Assembly (NCBI GenBank): GCA_018829205.1 | Contig: JAHJUE010000025.1 | Span: forward strand, 36,380 to 100,379 | Direction of reading: 5' to 3' | Length of the DNA stretch: 64,000 nt | Source: Bacteroidota bacterium | GTDB taxonomy: Bacteria; Bacteroidota; Ignavibacteria; Ignavibacteriales; Melioribacteraceae | Shown: positions 18,921 through 27,836 of the stretch, in pieces | Position numbering within the stretch: the stretch's first letter is position 1 | Layout of the letters: each line of letters starts with the position of its first letter | The notes under the pieces: model-generated | What the model saw: only the letters and a program-made list of their open reading frames with translations | Databases searched by the model: none | Told to the model about the DNA's origin: nothing | Translations under genes and position numbers: made by a program

Positions 18921-20378
18921 ATGATAAACGAAAAACCAAGGGTTCGTTTTGCCCCCAGTCCAACAGGATATTTACACGTAGGAGGATTGAGAACCGCTTT
19001 ATATAATTTTCTTTACGCCAAACATTACGGCGGAAAATTTATTTTAAGAATTGAGGACACCGATAGAAACAGATACGTTGAAGGAGCAGTTGAAAATTTA
19101 ATTGACTCCTTAAAATGGTGCGGACTCGATTTTGATGAAGGTCCCGGTAAAGATGGTGAATACGCTCCTTATATGCAGTCAGAAAGATTAAACATTTACC
19201 TAAAATACGCCGAGGAATTAATTTCAAAAGGTAAAGCCTATTACGCGTTTGATACTCCTGATCGGCTTGCTAAATTAAAAGAAGAGCAGACAGCTAGAAA
19301 AGAACAATCAAAATATGATAAACTTGCATTGACATTATCTCAAGAAGAAATAAAAAATAAACTTGATGCAGGAGAGCCGTTTGTTATTAGGCTAAATGTT
19401 ACACCCGGACAAAGAGTAATTGTTGATGATGTTATAAGAGGAAGGGTTGAATTTAATACTGATATTGTTGATGATCAAATATTAATTAAAAGCGACGGGT
19501 ATCCTACCTATCATATGGCAAACGTCGTTGACGATCATTTAATGAAGATAACCCATGTAATTAGAGGCGAAGAATGGCTTTCTTCAACTCCTAAGCACGT
19601 TTTATTATATGAATTTCTTGGTTGGGAAATTCCTGTTTTTGCACACCTCCCTCTTCTGCTGAATCCCGATAAATCAAAGCTTAGCAAAAGACAAGGCGAT
19701 GTTGCCGTTGAAGATTATAGAGCAAAAGGATATTTGAAAGAAGCTTTGGTAAATTTTGTCGCATTATTGGGTTGGAATGCCGGAGACGATAAAGAGTTCT
19801 ATAATTTTGAAGAATTAATTAATAACTTTTCTTTGGAAAGAGTGAACAAATCCGGAGCGGTATTTAATGTTGAAAAATTAGATTGGCTAAACGGAGAACA
19901 TATTAGAAGCAAAACTGCACTTGAAATTCTTCCATTATTTAAAGAGGAGCTGGATAATTCTATTTATAAGGATCATAATTTTTCAGACGAGCATCTTTTA
20001 AAAATAATTGACGCTATGAAAGAAAGAATAATCTTTATCCGCGAATTAATTGAAAAATCTCCATACTTTTTTGAAGCTCCCAATTTATATGAAGAGAAGG
20101 CAGTTCAAAAAAGATGGAAACCGGAAACTCCCGATGAACTGAAAAAATTGTTAAGTGAATTTGAAAAAATAGATTCATCGAGCAAGGAAGATTTTGAAAA
20201 TGCTCTTCATAAATCCGCCGAAGAACTTGGAATTGGCAACGGGAAATTAATTCATCCTGTAAGGCTTGCTGTTTCAGGAAGTTCTACCGGACCTGGAATT
20301 TTTGACTTGCTACATATACTTGGGAAAGAAGAAGTAATATTAAGAATAAAAACCGCGCTTGAAAAAATAAATAATTAA
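18921..20378 (+). CDS. gltX: Glutamyl-tRNA synthetase
   Basis: Charges tRNA-Glu (and possibly tRNA-Gln, although a GlnRS follows). The class I signature is FAPSPTGYLHVGGLRTALY (HIGH-like HVGG), and KLSKRQGDVAVEDYR is the KMSKS motif. RIEDTDRNRY and the conserved region PTYHMANVVDDHLM agree. The 485-residue length fits bacterial GltX with a C-terminal anticodon-binding domain. The ATG at 18921 is preceded by a GGAG box. glnS begins 18 bp after its stop. Confidence 0.97.
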   Translation: MINEKPRVRFAPSPTGYLHVGGLRTALYNFLYAKHYGGKFILRIEDTDRNRYVEGAVENLIDSLKWCGLDFDEGPGKDGEYAPYMQSERLNIYLKYAEELISKGKAYYAFDTPDRLAKLKEEQTARKEQSKYDKLALTLSQEEIKNKLDAGEPFVIRLNVTPGQRVIVDDVIRGRVEFNTDIVDDQILIKSDGYPTYHMANVVDDHLMKITHVIRGEEWLSSTPKHVLLYEFLGWEIPVFAHLPLLLNPDKSKLSKRQGDVAVEDYRAKGYLKEALVNFVALLGWNAGDDKEFYNFEELINNFSLERVNKSGAVFNVEKLDWLNGEHIRSKTALEILPLFKEELDNSIYKDHNFSDEHLLKIIDAMKERIIFIRELIEKSPYFFEAPNLYEEKAVQKRWKPETPDELKKLLSEFEKIDSSSKEDFENALHKSAEELGIGNGKLIHPVRLAVSGSSTGPGIFDLLHILGKEEVILRIKTALEKINN

Positions 20379-20396
20379 AAACTATTGAATAAAATT

Positions 20397-22106
20397 ATGC
20401 ATGAAGAAAACATCAACTCCGAAACTAAAGAAAATGATTCGATAAAACCTTCAAATTTTATCAGAGATATAATTGATGAAGATTTGAAAATAAATAAGAA
20501 TGAAGGAAGAGTTCATACCCGCTTCCCTCCCGAGCCTAATGGTTATCTTCATATTGGACATGCGAAATCAATATGTTTAAATTTTGGGATCGCCAGGGAT
20601 TACAAAGGATTTTGCAACTTAAGATTTGATGATACTAATCCGGCTAAGGAAGAAGTTGAATATGTTGATTCGATAAAAGAGGATATTAAATGGCTTGGGT
20701 TTGACTGGGGCGAAAGAGAATATTATGCTTCAGATTATTTTTATAAACTTTATGATTTCGCAGTTCAGCTAATAAAACAAGGCGACGCTTATGTTGACTC
20801 TTGTTCATCCGAAGAGATTAAAGAACTGCGCGGTAATCCCACTGAACCGGGAAAGGAAGGTCCATACAGAAACAGATCCGTTGAAGAAAACCTTGATTTA
20901 TTTGAAAGAATGAAAAACGGCGAATTCCCTGACGGCAAACACGTGCTTAGGGCAAAAGGCAACCTGTCTTCTCCGAATATGAACTTAAGAGATTCAATTA
21001 TGTATAGAATACGTCATGCCCACCATCACCGCACCGGTGACAAATGGTGTATTTACCCAATGTATGACTGGGCGCACGGACAGTCCGATTCTATTGAAAA
21101 AATTACTCATTCAATTTGCACACTTGAATTTGAAAATCATAGACCTTTATATGATTGGTATATTGAAAAGCTTGGAATATATCACCCTCAGCAGATAGAG
21201 TTCGCGAGATTAAATCTTAATTATACTATAATGAGCAAAAGAAAATTGCTTGAACTTGTAGAAGGAAAATTTGTTGCAGGTTGGGACGATCCCCGTATGC
21301 CTACTATTTCCGCTTTTAGAAGAAGAGGTTATACTCCCGAATCAATTAGAACTTTTGCCGAACGTGTTGGTGTTGCCAAAAGAGATAATATAATAGACCT
21401 GGCATTACTTGAACATACATTAAGAGAAGATTTAAACAAACGCGCTCAAAGAGTAATGGCTGTCTTAAGACCTCTGAAAGTTACAATAACTAATTATCCC
21501 GATAACCTTGTTGAAGAAATGGATGCTGTAAACAATCCCGAGGATGATTTAATGGGATCCCGTACAATATATTTTTCAAAAGAAATTTATATTGAACAAG
21601 ATGATTTTATGGAAAATCCCATGAAAAAATTCTTTAGACTTTCGCCCGGCAATGAAGTACGTTTGCGTTATGCATATATAATTAAATGTGATGATGTAAT
21701 TAAGGATGAGAACGGGAATATCATTGAACTAAAATGTTCATATGACCCTGAAACTAAAAGCGGTTCAACCGCAAGTCAAAGAAAAGTAAAAGGTACAATT
21801 CATTGGGTCTCAGCCAAACACGCAATTGAAGCCGAAGTGAGGTTATACGACAGGTTATTCACTGATGAAGATCCAGGCGGACATAAAGACAAAGACTTTA
21901 AAGAATTTATAAATCCTCTTTCATTGGAAATCTTATCCGGCTGCAAACTTGAACCCTACTTAAAAGATTCTAACCCGGGTGATAGATATCAATTCGAAAG
22001 ACTTGGTTATTTCTGTGCTGACAGCAAAGATTCAAATAAAGATAAGTTAGTATTTAACAGAACAGTTACTTTAAAAGATACTTGGGCAAAAATATCAAAG
22101 GGATAA
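20397..22106 (+). CDS. glnS: Glutaminyl-tRNA synthetase
   Basis: A class I synthetase with [19 protein letters not shown] (HIGH), [12 protein letters not shown] and IMSKRKL (KMSKS), followed by the GlnRS-type anticodon-binding beta-barrels ([18 protein letters not shown]). Presence of GlnRS means the organism can charge tRNA-Gln directly. The frame is open from a TTG at 20385, but the ATG at 20397-20399 (MHEENINSE) is the more ordinary start; no clear ribosome site decides. It is tandem with gltX, and tRNA-Leu(CAA) lies 62 bp downstream. Confidence 0.96.
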   Translation: MHEENINSETKENDSIKPSNFIRDIIDEDLKINKNEGRVHTRFPPEPNGYLHIGHAKSICLNFGIARDYKGFCNLRFDDTNPAKEEVEYVDSIKEDIKWLGFDWGEREYYASDYFYKLYDFAVQLIKQGDAYVDSCSSEEIKELRGNPTEPGKEGPYRNRSVEENLDLFERMKNGEFPDGKHVLRAKGNLSSPNMNLRDSIMYRIRHAHHHRTGDKWCIYPMYDWAHGQSDSIEKITHSICTLEFENHRPLYDWYIEKLGIYHPQQIEFARLNLNYTIMSKRKLLELVEGKFVAGWDDPRMPTISAFRRRGYTPESIRTFAERVGVAKRDNIIDLALLEHTLREDLNKRAQRVMAVLRPLKVTITNYPDNLVEEMDAVNNPEDDLMGSRTIYFSKEIYIEQDDFMENPMKKFFRLSPGNEVRLRYAYIIKCDDVIKDENGNIIELKCSYDPETKSGSTASQRKVKGTIHWVSAKHAIEAEVRLYDRLFTDEDPGGHKDKDFKEFINPLSLEILSGCKLEPYLKDSNPGDRYQFERLGYFCADSKDSNKDKLVFNRTVTLKDTWAKISKG

Positions 22107-22168
22107 GATTTTTTATTATTTATTTATTGATTAAGATGTAATTTAGCTTTAATTTTGCAGTTCAATTA

Positions 22169-22252
22169 GCCGGAGTGGCGGAATTGGTAGACGCGCATGA
22201 CTCAAAATCATGTATCTGCAAGGATGTGCCGGTTCGAGTCCGGCCTTCGGTA
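22169..22252 (+). tRNA. tRNA-Leu(CAA)
   Basis: The acceptor arms are GCCGGAG and CTTCGGT (G1-U72 wobble again). The D arm contains GGCGGAATTGGTAGACGC. The anticodon stem CATGA/TCATG holds loop CTCAAAA, giving anticodon CAA (reads UUG). The variable arm is TATCTGCAAGGATG, and the T arm GCCGG-TTCGAGT-CCGGC. The sequence after the discriminator A is CAAA, so the CCA end is not encoded and must be added enzymatically. Bases 22209-22238 are repeated exactly at 22616-22645. Confidence 0.95.
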
Positions 22253-22255
22253 CAA

Positions 22256-22286
22256 AAAGCCTGAAATATTCTTCAGGCTTTTTTTT
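22256..22286 (+). terminator. Rho-independent terminator after tRNA-Leu(CAA)
   Basis: An AAGCCTGAA / TTCAGGCTT stem with an ATATTC loop is followed by eight T, immediately downstream of the tRNA. The T-run is also the start of the 28-bp repeat array. Confidence 0.85.
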
Positions 22287-22366
22287 AATATGTATTACGT
22301 TTACGCTATTTTTTAATATGTATTACGTTTACGCTATTTTTTAATATGTATTACGTTTACGCTATT
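22281..22366 (+). repeat. Three tandem 28-bp copies of the GIY-YIG start region
   Basis: The copies begin at 22287, 22315 and 22343; the first two are complete and identical (28 bp each) and the third merges into the gene. Each copy contains an ATG (22290, 22318, 22346) followed by codons for MYYVYAI. Because 28 is not a multiple of three, copies 1 and 2 encode only the peptide MYYVYAIF before a TAA; copy 3 continues into the GIY-YIG gene. Confidence 0.97.
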
Positions 22367-22600
22367 AAAAGCATATCGAAAAATTATATCTATGTTGGAA
22401 TGACTTCCAATCTTATAAAACGTCTTGAATATCATAACAAAGGTTATGAAAAAACTACGAAACCTTACAGTCCTTTCAATCTTATTTTTACCGAATCTTT
22501 CGATAATAGAATTGATGCAAGAGTTAAAGAAAAATATCTTAAAAGCGGTATAGGAAAAGAATTTCTTAAAACTTTGTCAAACATACAATTTTATGAATAG
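22346..22600 (+). CDS. Small GIY-YIG nuclease domain protein
   Basis: This 84-residue, single-domain protein has the GIY-YIG core: YYVYAIKS (GIY position), YIYVGMTSNLIKRLEYHN (YIG strand with the catalytic Arg region) and a Glu in RVKEKYLKSGIGKEFL. Small members like this are common in Bacteroidota-type genomes; some GIY-YIG proteins are homing or repair nucleases, but no function is established for this class. The start is the third ATG of a triplicated 28-bp repeat. The gene sits between tRNA-Leu(CAA) and a 30-bp copy of part of that tRNA, so its arrival near the tRNA looks like an insertion or duplication event. There is no obvious ribosome site. Confidence 0.85.
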   Translation: MYYVYAIKSISKNYIYVGMTSNLIKRLEYHNKGYEKTTKPYSPFNLIFTESFDNRIDARVKEKYLKSGIGKEFLKTLSNIQFYE

Positions 22601-22615
22601 TTTTCAGATTATATA

Positions 22616-22645
22616 CATGTATCTGCAAGGATGTGCCGGTTCGAG
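22616..22645 (+). repeat. 30-bp duplicate of the middle of tRNA-Leu(CAA)
   Basis: The bases are identical to 22209-22238 of the tRNA, running from the 3' side of the anticodon stem through the variable arm into the T loop, in the same orientation. The flanking bases differ on both sides. The two copies bracket the terminator, the 28-bp repeat array and the GIY-YIG gene. A short hairpin (CTTACC / GGTAAG) follows at about 22646-22672. Confidence 0.95.
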
Positions 22646-22850
22646 CTTACCATAATATGCCCTTCCGGTAAGTCTGGAATTAAGTACCACGTTCTGATAA
22701 AATATTTTGAATAATTGCTTTATCGTTTTAAACCTTTTTTTGTACCAAGTACGTTTCAATTTTAAATATTGATATCGTAATTATATCTTGTAATGGACTA
22801 AATAATTATTAGTTTTTTAATAAATGAGCCACAGAAATTTATTAATAAGT

Positions 22851-24029
22851 TTATGATTTATGAAATGCGATATTAGCACCAATCCACGTCTGATTTTTAT
22901 TAAAATCAACACCCATCATTTTCCCTTTGCTGACTCTTAAAAGATTATTTACTAGAACCGGTTTATCAATCCAAATAAACATCATTCTAACTTCAGCTTT
23001 AGCAAATTGATCCGGAGTTTTTATAATTGGCGCATAAGTTACCTTTCTTTGAAGAATATAATTCTGCGGATCTTTAATTGAGTTCAATTCTTCTTTTGAA
23101 ACATCAATTTTAACTCCTGAACCCGCAAAACTGTACAATGGTTTAAGTACATAATTTTCCAAATCAAAAGGATAATCTTTAACTTCGTTTAAGAAAAAAC
23201 AAGGCGGCGCAAATTCGCTTTTAATAATCGGCAGGGAATATTTACTTATTCTAAAAAACCAATTTGGATGACCGGCCCATTCAACATTTAAGTCGTCTTT
23301 AAAATTAAAGTTATACTCAATTTTTTTATTTTCAAGCTCATCAAAAATAACCCTATTATAAATTCTTTCGATAGGAATTTCCTTGCCATCCTTTTTATAA
23401 AATAGATTATTCCCCTTTTGAATAACTTGACTTATGCAGACTGTATTAATTCCCAACAATTTATTAGTCAAATAAAAATCTATCCTGGTTTTTTGATTGT
23501 CAGGGTCTATTTCAAGAAGTATTACATTTTCTTTGTCTTTATTTTTTAATACCGCGTCTGAAAAAAGTTTATAATAATTATCGTTATTGTAATTATTAAA
23601 ATAGTTTGTAAAAGAATTCTCAATCTGAAAATGTTCTTTAACCTTATCGCCAAGGTAGGACTGAAAAGCGTATAGCGAAGGAAAACCCTGCAATTCAATA
23701 AGCTGAGGAATTAATTCACCGTTTTCATTTTCTGCAATAGCGAAATCAATTTGCAAAAAAACCGGGTGTTCATCTTCATTAGGTATATTAAATTTATTAG
23801 GGACTGCATTTCTGCTGGAATTTTTAAATTTTTGAGACTGCAATTGATCTGCAATTGATTCCGACGCATTAATTAGTTTATTCTTTATTTCATTATCCAA
23901 AAATAACGGTGTTTCATTAATACGAAAATCCACCTCTCCGCCGGTAATTTTCCAAACATCATCTAAAAATTTCAAATACTTTTGATCGGAAAATTCTTTA
24001 TTAAATTTTTCTCTTATTTCTCTAATCAT
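22851..24029 (-). CDS. ATP-grasp-like ligase, glutathionylspermidine-synthase-like C-terminal region
   Basis: A 392-residue soluble protein with no named family that I can give with certainty. The C-terminal half has ATP-grasp features: a lysine-plus-glycine-loop strand YVLKPLYSFAGSGVKID, an ILQRKV strand, AEVRMMFIWI and the late RVSKGKMMGVDFN segment. The N-terminal half includes FLQIDFAIAENENGELIPQLIELQGFPS, also seen in amide-bond-forming ligases. It is the last gene of a four-gene leftward cluster, 11 bp after a GCS2-type ligase, which supports a role in making a small peptide or amide. The substrates are unknown. Confidence 0.72.
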   Translation of the reverse strand: MIREIREKFNKEFSDQKYLKFLDDVWKITGGEVDFRINETPLFLDNEIKNKLINASESIADQLQSQKFKNSSRNAVPNKFNIPNEDEHPVFLQIDFAIAENENGELIPQLIELQGFPSLYAFQSYLGDKVKEHFQIENSFTNYFNNYNNDNYYKLFSDAVLKNKDKENVILLEIDPDNQKTRIDFYLTNKLLGINTVCISQVIQKGNNLFYKKDGKEIPIERIYNRVIFDELENKKIEYNFNFKDDLNVEWAGHPNWFFRISKYSLPIIKSEFAPPCFFLNEVKDYPFDLENYVLKPLYSFAGSGVKIDVSKEELNSIKDPQNYILQRKVTYAPIIKTPDQFAKAEVRMMFIWIDKPVLVNNLLRVSKGKMMGVDFNKNQTWIGANIAFHKS

Positions 24030-24040
24030 TTATTTAATTT

Positions 24041-25150
24041 TTACCTTAAACCCATGTTAGTTTCTTCAATAATTAGATCAACTACTTTTTCCATACTGTT
24101 AGTATCACGCCATACTTTCAATTGTCTTCGGGCTCCGGTACCCATTTTCAAAATTTCATTTACATAATTTATTTCTTCGCGGCTGCCAAGCTCATCAACT
24201 ACATCATCAACAAATTCAAGCAGTTCATGAATTAATTCCGGTGTGGGAACTTCTGATTGTTTGCCAAAATCAATCATCTTCCCTTCAAGTCCGTAGCGAG
24301 ACGCTCGCCATTTGTTCTCGTTTATATAAAGTCTTCGATATAATCTAAACCCCAAATTCTGTTTTAGAAGTTTGTGAAGTTTTGCGATTACCGCCTGAAT
24401 AAGAGCTGCAAGAGCAATAGTTTCATCAACCCGCATTGGAACGTCGCATATTCGAATTTCGAGTGTATTAAATACAGGATGAAGTCTTATATCCCACCAT
24501 ACTCTTTTAGCATCATCAATGCAGCCTGTTTTAATCAGTAAGTTAATATAAGATTGGTATTCACCATAACTGTTAAAATGATCAGGAATTCCTGTTCTTG
24601 GGAATCTATCAAAAATTTTAGCGCGGTATGATTTGAAACCTGTATTTCTTCCTTTCCAAAAAGGAGAATTAGTAGAGAGAGCGTAAATGTGAGGAAGAAA
24701 ATATCTTGCCGCATTCATAATATGAATTGCCTGTTCCTTGTCATCAATTCCTACATGAACATGCAGACCAAATATCAAATTCGCACGAGCCACCTGCTGC
24801 ATATCCTCCACAACTCCGTGATATCTGGGATGATCGGTTATTCTTTGATCTTCCCATCTGGAAAAAGGATGAGTTCCAGATGCCCCAATCTTTAATCCGT
24901 GCGCAGCCGCAACATCCGCAAGTTTTCTTCGAAGATTTGTAACCTCAGTTCTTGCTTCTTTTATGTTTTCACAAATATTTGAACCGGTTTCCACCACTGA
25001 TTGATGCATCTCTGCTTTCACCTGCTCTTTAAGAAGCATCTTGCCTTCTTCTAAGATTTGCTGAATATGTGATTTAAGTTCTCTTGTATGCGGATCAATA
25101 ATTTGAAATTCTTCTTCGATCCCTAGTGAAAACAGTTTTCCTTCGCTCAT
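24041..25150 (-). CDS. GCS2/YbdK-type carboxylate-amine ligase (glutamate-cysteine ligase family)
   Basis: The 369-residue protein belongs to the GCS2 branch of the glutamine-synthetase fold. SLGIEEEFQIIDPHT carries the metal-binding Glu residues, EMHQSVVETGSNIC is a conserved helix, GASGTHPFSRWEDQRIT, and FGLHVHVGI contains the His pair typical of YbdK proteins; NTLEIRICDVP completes the active site. Family members form an amide between a carboxylate and an amine with ATP; E. coli YbdK has weak glutamate-cysteine ligase activity. Its partners here are two ATP-grasp-like proteins and a hydrolase, so it is probably one step of a dedicated pathway rather than ordinary glutathione synthesis. Confidence 0.9.
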   Translation of the reverse strand: MSEGKLFSLGIEEEFQIIDPHTRELKSHIQQILEEGKMLLKEQVKAEMHQSVVETGSNICENIKEARTEVTNLRRKLADVAAAHGLKIGASGTHPFSRWEDQRITDHPRYHGVVEDMQQVARANLIFGLHVHVGIDDKEQAIHIMNAARYFLPHIYALSTNSPFWKGRNTGFKSYRAKIFDRFPRTGIPDHFNSYGEYQSYINLLIKTGCIDDAKRVWWDIRLHPVFNTLEIRICDVPMRVDETIALAALIQAVIAKLHKLLKQNLGFRLYRRLYINENKWRASRYGLEGKMIDFGKQSEVPTPELIHELLEFVDDVVDELGSREEINYVNEILKMGTGARRQLKVWRDTNSMEKVVDLIIEETNMGLR

Positions 25151-25177
25151 AAATTTCTCTCATTTCTAATTTATATA

Positions 25178-26131
25178 TTAGAGTTTTTGTTTTTTAACAC
25201 TTTTCTGCAAATATTCACCCCATGTAAGGTTATCAATACCCTCTTTATGTTCTTTTGCTTTTCTGATCGCCATATTTGCTGCGGTTTCAATTACCCATTC
25301 AAAGTTTTCCTGTCCAACAGAATTTACATCTGCGTCGGGGGCCGGATTACAGAAATCAATCGCAATAGGAATGCCATCTCTAACGGCAAACTCAACTGTA
25401 TTAAAATCATAACCCAAGCCATTATTTAACTTGAGCACATAATCTTCAACTGTCTTTAGCAACTTTGCTTCAATAGGTTTGGGATCTTTAACATAACGCA
25501 AATGATGAGGCTGTTTTGGATCATACTGCATTATTCGAACATCTTTTCTATCAATACAGTAACAGCGGAAGTAATCGGTAAAATCAATTGCTTCCTGAAG
25601 CATCATAACAAGCTGACCTGTTTCGTGATATGCTTTAAAAAATTCATCCGCTGAATCTAATTTATAAACATTTTTCCATCCGCCACCGGCAAATGGTTTA
25701 AAGAAAGCCGGAAATCCAATATGATTAAATATACCCTGCCAATCGAGCGGATATTCAAGATTGCGCATTGAAAATTCATTTGTATCAGGCGGATGCTGGT
25801 TTGAAGGGAGCAGTACTGTTTTGGGAACCGGCACACCTAATTTAACTGCAAGCGAATTATTAAAAAACTTTTCATCTGCACTCCACCAAAACGGATTATT
25901 TATAACTGCAGTTCCTGAAATAGCCGCATTTTTCAAATATGCTCTGTAAAAAGGTATATCCTGGCTAATCCTATCTATAATAACTGCATAACCAGTTGGT
26001 TCAGCTTGTAAAACCTTGTTAATTTTCGCTAACTCTGCAAAAATTCCTTTTTCTTTTTTAGAATTAATTCTTTCTACTAAAGCCGGGGGGAATGTGTTTT
26101 CCTGTCCGAATAATATTCCAATTTTTTTCAT
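25178..26131 (-). CDS. RimK/glutathione-synthetase-like ATP-grasp ligase
   Basis: A 317-residue ATP-grasp protein. A pre-ATP-grasp domain (about 1-95) is followed by the ATP-binding Lys strand and glycine-rich loop FPAFFKPFAGGGWKNVYK, the adenine-binding LVMMLQEAIDF, and the metal-binding AIDFCNPAPDADVNSVG (Asp and Asn ligands). The N-terminal GILFGQENTFPPALVERIN is distinctive. It likely attaches an amino acid or amine to a carboxylate. It lies between the hydrolase (22 bp upstream) and the GCS2-type ligase (27 bp downstream). Confidence 0.85.
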   Translation of the reverse strand: MKKIGILFGQENTFPPALVERINSKKEKGIFAELAKINKVLQAEPTGYAVIIDRISQDIPFYRAYLKNAAISGTAVINNPFWWSADEKFFNNSLAVKLGVPVPKTVLLPSNQHPPDTNEFSMRNLEYPLDWQGIFNHIGFPAFFKPFAGGGWKNVYKLDSADEFFKAYHETGQLVMMLQEAIDFTDYFRCYCIDRKDVRIMQYDPKQPHHLRYVKDPKPIEAKLLKTVEDYVLKLNNGLGYDFNTVEFAVRDGIPIAIDFCNPAPDADVNSVGQENFEWVIETAANMAIRKAKEHKEGIDNLTWGEYLQKSVKKQKL

Positions 26132-26152
26132 ATAAATACCTTTTTTATTTAT

Positions 26153-26875
26153 TTAATATTCTAACTCTTTTATATAATTATAAAACATATGTCTCCACCA
26201 AGGCCAGTTATGATCTGCATCCGGTAAAACATCAAACCTATGCAAAAAGTTTTTTTCGGTAAGTATTTTTGATAATAATTTATTTTCTTCATAACAAATA
26301 TCTTTTTCCCCGGTTCCAATCATAATATTAATTTTGTTAATTTCATCAATATATTTTAAGTCATTTAGACCGGTTAAATAATCCGGCGGATTGTTATAAT
26401 AGCAATTTTCATCATAATACCCGAAAATAAAACGTTTTATATCAAAAGTTCCGCCCATCGTTATCAAATGACTAACTAAATCAGGATGTTTAAATGAGTT
26501 ATTAGCAGCTTGATATGCGCCCAAATCGCACCCGGCTAAAGCAATTTTATCAAAATTAGATTCATATTTTGCAAATTCAATAACTTCATTAAGTATTAAA
26601 TTTTCATATATAATTTGTCTATTAATTCTTTCATCTGGTTCAATGTAATAATTAAGCAGACTTTCATTATCAATTGTATCAGGGCAATATATTTTGATTT
26701 TTCCGTTTTCCAAAAAATCTTTAACTGAATCAATTAGCCCGAAATCTTTTGTTTCATAGTATCTGCCCAACGCAGTTGGAAAAAGAACAATAGGTAAACC
26801 AGAATGCCCGAAAACAAGCATTTCAAAGTCCCTCCCAAGATATTGGGAATACCATTTATGATAATACTCTTGCAT
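26153..26875 (-). CDS. Alpha/beta hydrolase, esterase-like, with Asp at the nucleophile elbow
   Basis: A 240-residue cytoplasmic hydrolase-fold protein of the esterase type found beside amidoligase genes. The nucleophile elbow reads AGCDLGAYQAAN: the usual G-x-S-x-G is G115-C-D117-L-G119, so Ser is replaced by Asp, as in epoxide hydrolases and haloalkane dehalogenases. A likely catalytic His is in DADHNWPWWRHMF (H222). It is the first gene of the four-gene cluster. It could release or trim the ligase product, be inactive, or use an Asp nucleophile; sequence alone does not decide. Confidence 0.8.
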   Translation of the reverse strand: MQEYYHKWYSQYLGRDFEMLVFGHSGLPIVLFPTALGRYYETKDFGLIDSVKDFLENGKIKIYCPDTIDNESLLNYYIEPDERINRQIIYENLILNEVIEFAKYESNFDKIALAGCDLGAYQAANNSFKHPDLVSHLITMGGTFDIKRFIFGYYDENCYYNNPPDYLTGLNDLKYIDEINKINIMIGTGEKDICYEENKLLSKILTEKNFLHRFDVLPDADHNWPWWRHMFYNYIKELEY

Positions 26876-26961
26876 ATAAATTTGATGATTTTAAAGTGAA
26901 GCAACTAGTGTTGGGAAGTAATATAGTGAAGAAAAAATAAATAATCAGAAAATAAAAATAA

Positions 26962-27741
26962 CTAAAGATAAAGTTTTATAACTTCTTTAAGTTTTGCAAG
27001 TATTTGGTCCTGATTCTTTATTTTGTTTGAATTAGCTTTTTTATACCATTTATCTGTTTCGGCTTTATCTTTCCCTTTTTTAGAAATAAGATAAAGACTG
27101 GAATATGCTTCAGAATATTTAGGAGAAAGTTCAATTGTTTTTAAATAATATTTTTTAGCTTCGGATGTTTTTTCAAAAATATTTTCATAAAAATACCCCA
27201 TTATGAAATTAAGATCGGCGTTTTTAGGATCAGCTATATATTTATTTTCCAAAGCTTTAAAGAGCTGAAAATCTCCATAACCGAATTTCATATAATGGTC
27301 ATTTATAAAATACTGGAGCAACAATGAAAATTTATCAGGATCCTGAAATCCAGCTATTGTATTTATAAAATCACCGCTGCGTGAAAAAAATCCGGTAGCC
27401 GGATATCCTGAAACTTGAGCAGCTCTTGCAAAGTCGGCCGCGCTGTATGTTTCGCCTTGAAAGGTTACGGGACCGTCTTTTTCAGGATTAAGTTTTACTA
27501 GGATAAAATTTTTATTTAATTCTTTTATAATTTTTTCATTAGAATATGTTTTTTCGTCCATAACCTTGCACCAATGACACCAATCGGTATAAAAATCAAC
27601 AAGCAATAACTTCTTTTCTTTTATTGATTTTTCATATCCATCTTTAAATGAATGCCACTTTAAATTTCCGCCTGCGCTAACATTTATATTCAGAAAAAAT
27701 AACGATATTAAAACAGTTAAAAATATATTAGATTTTTTCAA
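26962..27741 (-). CDS. Secreted thioredoxin-fold protein with CxxC and TPR-like tail
   Basis: About 259 residues. The TTG at 27739-27741 is chosen because it is followed at once by a signal peptide (KKSNIFLTVLISLFFLNINVSA); the open frame extends to 27849 but that part looks unconserved and crosses a terminator hairpin. The thioredoxin-like domain has LLLVDFYTDWCHWCKVMDE (redox CHWC) and a cis-Pro region VSGYPATGFF. The C-terminal third has tetratricopeptide-like helices. It probably acts in the periplasm in disulfide reduction or cytochrome or metal-centre maturation. It stands apart from its neighbours, behind the terminator of the gene upstream. Confidence 0.85.
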   Translation of the reverse strand: MKKSNIFLTVLISLFFLNINVSAGGNLKWHSFKDGYEKSIKEKKLLLVDFYTDWCHWCKVMDEKTYSNEKIIKELNKNFILVKLNPEKDGPVTFQGETYSAADFARAAQVSGYPATGFFSRSGDFINTIAGFQDPDKFSLLLQYFINDHYMKFGYGDFQLFKALENKYIADPKNADLNFIMGYFYENIFEKTSEAKKYYLKTIELSPKYSEAYSSLYLISKKGKDKAETDKWYKKANSNKIKNQDQILAKLKEVIKLYL

Positions 27742-27836
27742 CTTTAAGCCCTTGTAAATTTTAACAGTAAGATGCAAATATGCTGTTTTAGATTCGAATA
27801 AAACAGAAAAAATTTCCCAAATGTAGTTTAAATGAC

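Noticed and set aside
22281..22366. CRISPR-like or satellite array
   Set aside because: Units abut without spacers and contain the start codon of the following gene.
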